Source of the DNA: Methanosarcina sp.
GTDB taxonomy: Archaea; Halobacteriota; Methanosarcinia; Methanosarcinales; Methanosarcinaceae
Reading direction: 5' to 3'
Assembly (NCBI RefSeq): GCF_028693135.1
Contig: NZ_JAQUVZ010000004.1
Coordinates: forward strand, 62,001 to 126,000
DNA length: 64,000 bases
Below the pieces are notes generated by a model, which was not told the DNA's origin, ran no database searches, and was given only the letters and a program-made list of their open reading frames with translations. This document shows positions 60,514 to 64,000 of the stretch, piece after piece; position 1 is the first letter of the stretch, and the number at the start of each line of letters is the position of its first letter. Made by a program: the position numbers and the translations under genes.

Positions 60514-62775
60514 ATGGAAGTTACGAACAAAAAAGCTGGACCGATAATGGTAGCAATACTAACGGCATTAGTTATTCTATCATTAGCAAGTCCAGCAATG
60601 GCAGCCACATCAAAGGCATATACTTTAGATGCTGACTTCGATGAAGGAACACTTGTTGGAGTGGAACACGACACCGCAGCCGATCAATTACAATTATCTG
60701 AAAAAGCTGTTACTCTACCCTTTATCTGGGTTCCGAACTACGACGGTACAGTCTCTAAAGTCGATACAGAAACAGGGGATGAATTAGGTCGTTATCGAGT
60801 TGCTCCTCATTCCTCTTGCGATCCTTCCAGAACAACAGTTGACCTTCAAGGTAACTGTTGGGTCGGCAACAGAGGGGCAGGGACGGTTGTGAAAATCGGG
60901 CTCTTTGAAGCTGGACAGTATATAGATCGAAATGGAGATGGTAAGGTTCAAACCTCTGAAGACCTGAATGGAGACGGAGACATAACAGGTGCTGAAATCC
61001 TTGACTGGGGTAAAGACGAATGCGTCCTCTACGAAGTTGTCTTAATTAACGACAAGGAAGGCACATATGCACCTGGTGAATACACCGGTGAATATGACTA
61101 TGACTACTGGGGTACTGCTCCAAGAGGATTAGCTGTTGACTCTAAAAATAATTTGTGGGCAGGGACCTCGAGTTCACAGAAATACTATTATATTAATGGA
61201 GAAACAGGCGCGATTGAAGAAACACTTGATGTATCTAGCTGGGGGCACAGTGCCTATGGAGCCGTGATAGATAAAAATGGTGTCCTTTGGTCGGCGAAAC
61301 TTAGTGAACATATCCTTAGAATTAATACTGCAGATCTTACAGACATAACCCTTATCCCCCTCGGCTCTACATACGGAATGGGGCTTGATTATTCGAATTA
61401 TCTATTTGTGGGATCAGGTGGACAGCTTACTAAAATAGACATCAATGACAAGGGGACTCCAATAGAATGGACAAAATCTGCAATGACAATGAGAGGCGTT
61501 GTTTGTACTGCTGATAACAACGTATGGGTAGCTGGTACAGATGAGAATTGGAATTATAACAGTGTATCTAGGTACGATAACGACGGAAATCTTATACAAA
61601 CAATAAGTGGTTTCAATTCGCCTTCTGGCGTAGCAGTGGATGCCGCCGGCAAAGTCTGGGTGACAGATATATCCAGTGAAAACATCTATAGGATAAACCC
61701 TGATACAAATTCGGTTGACCTTACAAAAAATATACTTGGAAGCGGGGGACATTACACTTACAGCGACATGACGGGTATCGTGGCAAGAACTATTACTACA
61801 AAAGTAGGTACCTGGACTGTTGACTTTGACAGTGAAGAAGCAGACATGCCCTGGGGCACTTTTTCCTGGAACGCCAATGAGCCGACTGGGACATCTGTCA
61901 AAGTTGAGGTAAGAAGTTCAAATGATGGAAACACATGGTCTCCCTGGGAAACCGCGGCAAATGGTGTCTCATTGAGTTCAACACCCGATGGTAGATATCT
62001 GCAAATCAAGACAACAATGCAAATCAACAGTGGAGAAGTCTCGCCAATCCTCTATGATCTCAGTGTTGAAGCAGAGAAACCAGCAAATATGTCACCTGTA
62101 GCCAATGCAGGTGAAGATCAGACCGTTGAGCAGGCTAATCTGGCCGGTACATCGATAACTCTTGATGGATCAGGTTCCACCGATGACGGGCTAATCGAAC
62201 CATTGACATATGCCTGGATCTGGGATGGTGGATCAGCTGAAGGTGTCAATCCTGAAGTGACTCTCCCGCTTGGAACAACAACAATAACCCTCGAAGTCTA
62301 CGACGGGCAGTTTTCAGCTACTGATACTGTTGACATCACTGTGGAGGACACGACCCCACCGGAGATAACAACGGCAGATGAACCGATAGTACTCTGGCCC
62401 GCGAACCATAAGTATCAGACTGTTTTAATCTCTTATTTTGTTACTTCAGTGGCCGATATCTGTGATGCTGGTGTGGGCATTAATAGTATAGCAATCACAT
62501 CAGTGAGCAGCGATGAGCCGGAGGAAGTCACAGGCAATGGAGATGGGAACACGCTGGAGGATATTGTTATCGTGGATTCCCAGACAGTTGATTTGAGAGC
62601 AGAAAGACAGGGAGATGGAAACGGCAGAGTATACACAATTAATTATGCGGTAACAGATGCATCCGGTAATACAGTAGCCGGCTTCTTCCAGGTCTGGGTT
62701 CCCCATGATCAGGGTGCAGGAGCTACAGCTGTTGATGATGGTGCAGTCGCAGGCTATACAGTGAATTACCCCTGA
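60514..62775 (+). CDS. Exported protein with beta-propeller, Ca-binding loops and PKD-type domain
   Basis: 753 aa with a signal peptide (residues 1-30, ending SPAMA). Residues 65-425 form a propeller of repeats like WVPNYDGTVSKVDTETG, GLAVDSKNNLWAGT, GVAVDAAGKVWVTD, close to virginiamycin-B-lyase/NHL propellers. Two Ca loops, DRNGDGKVQTSE and DLNGDGDITGAE, are inserted in one blade. Residues 430-525 look like a jelly-roll; 530-615 are a PKD-like domain (ANAGEDQTVEQ, TLDGSGSTDDG); the last 130 residues are unassigned. There is no membrane anchor at the C terminus, so it may be released or bound to the S-layer. Confidence 0.85.
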   Translation: MEVTNKKAGPIMVAILTALVILSLASPAMAATSKAYTLDADFDEGTLVGVEHDTAADQLQLSEKAVTLPFIWVPNYDGTVSKVDTETGDELGRYRVAPHSSCDPSRTTVDLQGNCWVGNRGAGTVVKIGLFEAGQYIDRNGDGKVQTSEDLNGDGDITGAEILDWGKDECVLYEVVLINDKEGTYAPGEYTGEYDYDYWGTAPRGLAVDSKNNLWAGTSSSQKYYYINGETGAIEETLDVSSWGHSAYGAVIDKNGVLWSAKLSEHILRINTADLTDITLIPLGSTYGMGLDYSNYLFVGSGGQLTKIDINDKGTPIEWTKSAMTMRGVVCTADNNVWVAGTDENWNYNSVSRYDNDGNLIQTISGFNSPSGVAVDAAGKVWVTDISSENIYRINPDTNSVDLTKNILGSGGHYTYSDMTGIVARTITTKVGTWTVDFDSEEADMPWGTFSWNANEPTGTSVKVEVRSSNDGNTWSPWETAANGVSLSSTPDGRYLQIKTTMQINSGEVSPILYDLSVEAEKPANMSPVANAGEDQTVEQANLAGTSITLDGSGSTDDGLIEPLTYAWIWDGGSAEGVNPEVTLPLGTTTITLEVYDGQFSATDTVDITVEDTTPPEITTADEPIVLWPANHKYQTVLISYFVTSVADICDAGVGINSIAITSVSSDEPEEVTGNGDGNTLEDIVIVDSQTVDLRAERQGDGNGRVYTINYAVTDASGNTVAGFFQVWVPHDQGAGATAVDDGAVAGYTVNYP

Positions 62776-62827
62776 GTAAACAAAACATTATTTGTCAGTT
62801 GAAGTGAAACGTGAAATATATTAGCCT

Positions 62828-62871
62828 AAAAGACAGGAAAAGGTGTATCTTTCTGTCTTTTTACTTTTTTA
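62828..62871 (+). terminator. Terminator after the propeller protein gene
   Basis: AAAAGACAG...CTGTCTTTT is a perfect 9-bp stem around a 16-nt loop, followed by TTACTTTTTT. It lies about 50 nt after the stop at 62775 and inside the longest possible frame of the next gene, which argues for a later start of that gene. Confidence 0.7.
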
Positions 62872-62903
62872 AGGTAATTTTCTATTTTTATGGGGCTACA
62901 CCG

Positions 62904-63704
62904 ATGAATGCAGAAAATGTGAAAAAAGGAGTATATCTGGTCGGTCTGATTCTTATTGTTCTGGTGGGGCTATTAGCTGTTAATATTTTTAATATAGAAG
63001 AGAAAGCATCAGGTGTCATTTCCACTAAAAATGTCTCTATGTTTAATGAAAATTTTAGTGCAGGAGTTTTGAATGCACAAACATGGCAAATCACTCGTGA
63101 AGGAGATTTTAAGGAAAGCATAATAGATGTATACGATGCTGACCCCTCGGAAAATATTGATTCTCGATTGAGGTTGGGCATGAATACAATTGGCACAAGA
63201 GATGATACGGTAAAGTTCGAGGGAGTCAAAAGTGTAGAGAAAGTGAACTTTAGTGACGGAAAGGAAATTTCTTTCGATCTTAACTGGAACAACCAGAGCA
63301 ATGGTTGTTACCTGACTGGATCGGTCTATCTCTGTCCTATCGCAACTAACGGGAATCCAGAAGATGAAACTGATTGGATCAAATTTGAATATGTTGGGGT
63401 CCCGCCCGGGCAAAATGCTCGTAGCGTTATCGCCAATAAAATTGATGGGAAACCAAGATTGTTGTATGCTGATGGCTGGCCTGAAGGGCGAACTGGCAGG
63501 AAGATTGCAGATCAGCACATAAAAATAATCCTGGATGATAAAAGCTTTAAAATTTTGGAAAATAGCAATGAATTATATGCTTCACCATTAAGCGATTTGA
63601 ACTTCACATCTGCTTACATTTATTTGCAAATGAGTAGTCACAGTAATTACCCTTTGCGAGAAATCTATTTCGACAACGTTGTAGTTACCAAACGTACCCA
63701 GTGA
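62904..63704 (+). CDS. Membrane-anchored exported protein, unknown (lectin/glucanase-like fold possible)
   Basis: 266 aa from this start. The N terminus MNAENVKKG is followed by a signal anchor GVYLVGLILIVLVGLLAVNIF. The exported part is beta-rich, with a pattern of strands like concanavalin-type sheets (NFSDGKEISFDLNWNNQSNGCY, DWIKFEYVGV, YIYLQMSSHSNYPLREIYFDNVVV in shorter parts). I chose this ATG because an upstream ATG (62811) would place a terminator hairpin inside the coding sequence. No family recognised. Confidence 0.7.
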   Translation: MNAENVKKGVYLVGLILIVLVGLLAVNIFNIEEKASGVISTKNVSMFNENFSAGVLNAQTWQITREGDFKESIIDVYDADPSENIDSRLRLGMNTIGTRDDTVKFEGVKSVEKVNFSDGKEISFDLNWNNQSNGCYLTGSVYLCPIATNGNPEDETDWIKFEYVGVPPGQNARSVIANKIDGKPRLLYADGWPEGRTGRKIADQHIKIILDDKSFKILENSNELYASPLSDLNFTSAYIYLQMSSHSNYPLREIYFDNVVVTKRTQ

Positions 63705-63874
63705 GACGTCTCTTGAGGGGGTCTCAAAATCAGTTGTAAACATTCAACGGGCCAAGAATCAGTCTTATTATCGTGACGTTGATTTGAAACGTATCTGTAA
63801 CTACTAACTCCTAAAACAAGCAATTTATAATCAGCACTTCCTGAAACCGAGTTTTGAAGGATGAGGGAAGTAAA

Positions 63875-64000
63875 ATGGAACCTCTCAAAAATTACTCCTC
63901 ATTTTTCTTCAAAAACTTTTCTCATATTTTAACATTCATCAAGCATGAAGGCCCTTGGCCTTATGATCTTTTTCTTCTCATACTGGTCGAGGCAATGAGC
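63875..64000 (+). CDS. Start of a gene continuing beyond the window
   Basis: ATG at 63875 with GAGGGA 7 nt upstream; 42 codons are seen (MEPLKNYSSFFFKNFSHIL, then GPWPYDLFLLILVEAMS), open to the end. The last part looks like the start of a membrane segment. Family not recognisable from this short piece. Confidence 0.55.
   Translation, partial: MEPLKNYSSFFFKNFSHILTFIKHEGPWPYDLFLLILVEAMS

Noticed and set aside
62811-62903. Upstream start for the exported protein at 62904
   Set aside because: The extra 31 codons contain a perfect 9-bp terminator hairpin and would place a second hydrophobic stretch before the signal anchor.

Overview
This window is a chromosome segment from a Methanosarcina-type methanogenic archaeon. 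The evidence is an MC1 chromosomal protein, methanogenesis marker protein 14, MptA (tetrahydromethanopterin pathway), PurP, a stand-alone GMP synthase ATPase subunit, archaeosine RaSEA, archaeal-type MetK, aconitase X plus UbiD genes of the archaeal mevalonate route, TATA-type promoters, a tRNA-Tyr with a canonical intron, and large AT-rich intergenic spaces. The species cannot be fixed from the sequence alone.

Layout: 1-8.2 kb holds a membrane-protein tail, a methyltransferase whose start codon appears mutated, a nitrilase-family amidase, the gatCAB operon and a YHS-FrhB fusion. 8.2-19.6 kb holds marker protein 14, a DUF2098-like protein, mptA, MC1, argB, raSEA, guaAB, purP, a membrane-linked HTH regulator and truA. 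19.6-28.3 kb holds a tRNA G10 methyltransferase, a DUF1805 protein, a secreted protein, map, an M24 peptidase, tRNA-Asp, tRNA-Tyr, a chagasin-like protein and metK. 28.4-32.7 kb has a structured element resembling an IS200/IS605 right end or omega-RNA, then hisG, hisA, hisB and an fdhD homologue.

32.8-47.7 kb is a type IV pilus/archaellum-like locus. On the minus strand lie a KaiC/ArlH-like ATPase, a secretion ATPase, a large TadC/ArlJ-like membrane protein and six prepilin-like proteins. In their midst three near-identical pilin genes run on the plus strand, separated by broken copies of a neighbouring pilin gene. The last minus-strand gene ends in the only TAG stop found among the window's genes, and the same frame stays open for 192 more codons of protein-like sequence. 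In a pyrrolysine-using genus this is a strong candidate for amber decoding or readthrough.

47.9-60 kb holds a cysteine desulfurase preceded by a 52-aa gene and a long leader, a DUF531 protein, a GNAT enzyme, LarE, a phosphoglucosamine/phosphomannomutase, a B12-binding radical SAM protein, an M50 protease and the phosphomevalonate dehydratase/decarboxylase genes. 60.5-64 kb encodes exported surface proteins.

Non-coding structure is rich. There are short tandem arrays just upstream of map (11-nt TATA-containing units) and hisG (12-nt units), a dispersed multi-hairpin repeat in three 3'-flanking positions, a duplicated 3' end of fdhD, and repeated hairpin leaders and terminators around the pilin triplet.
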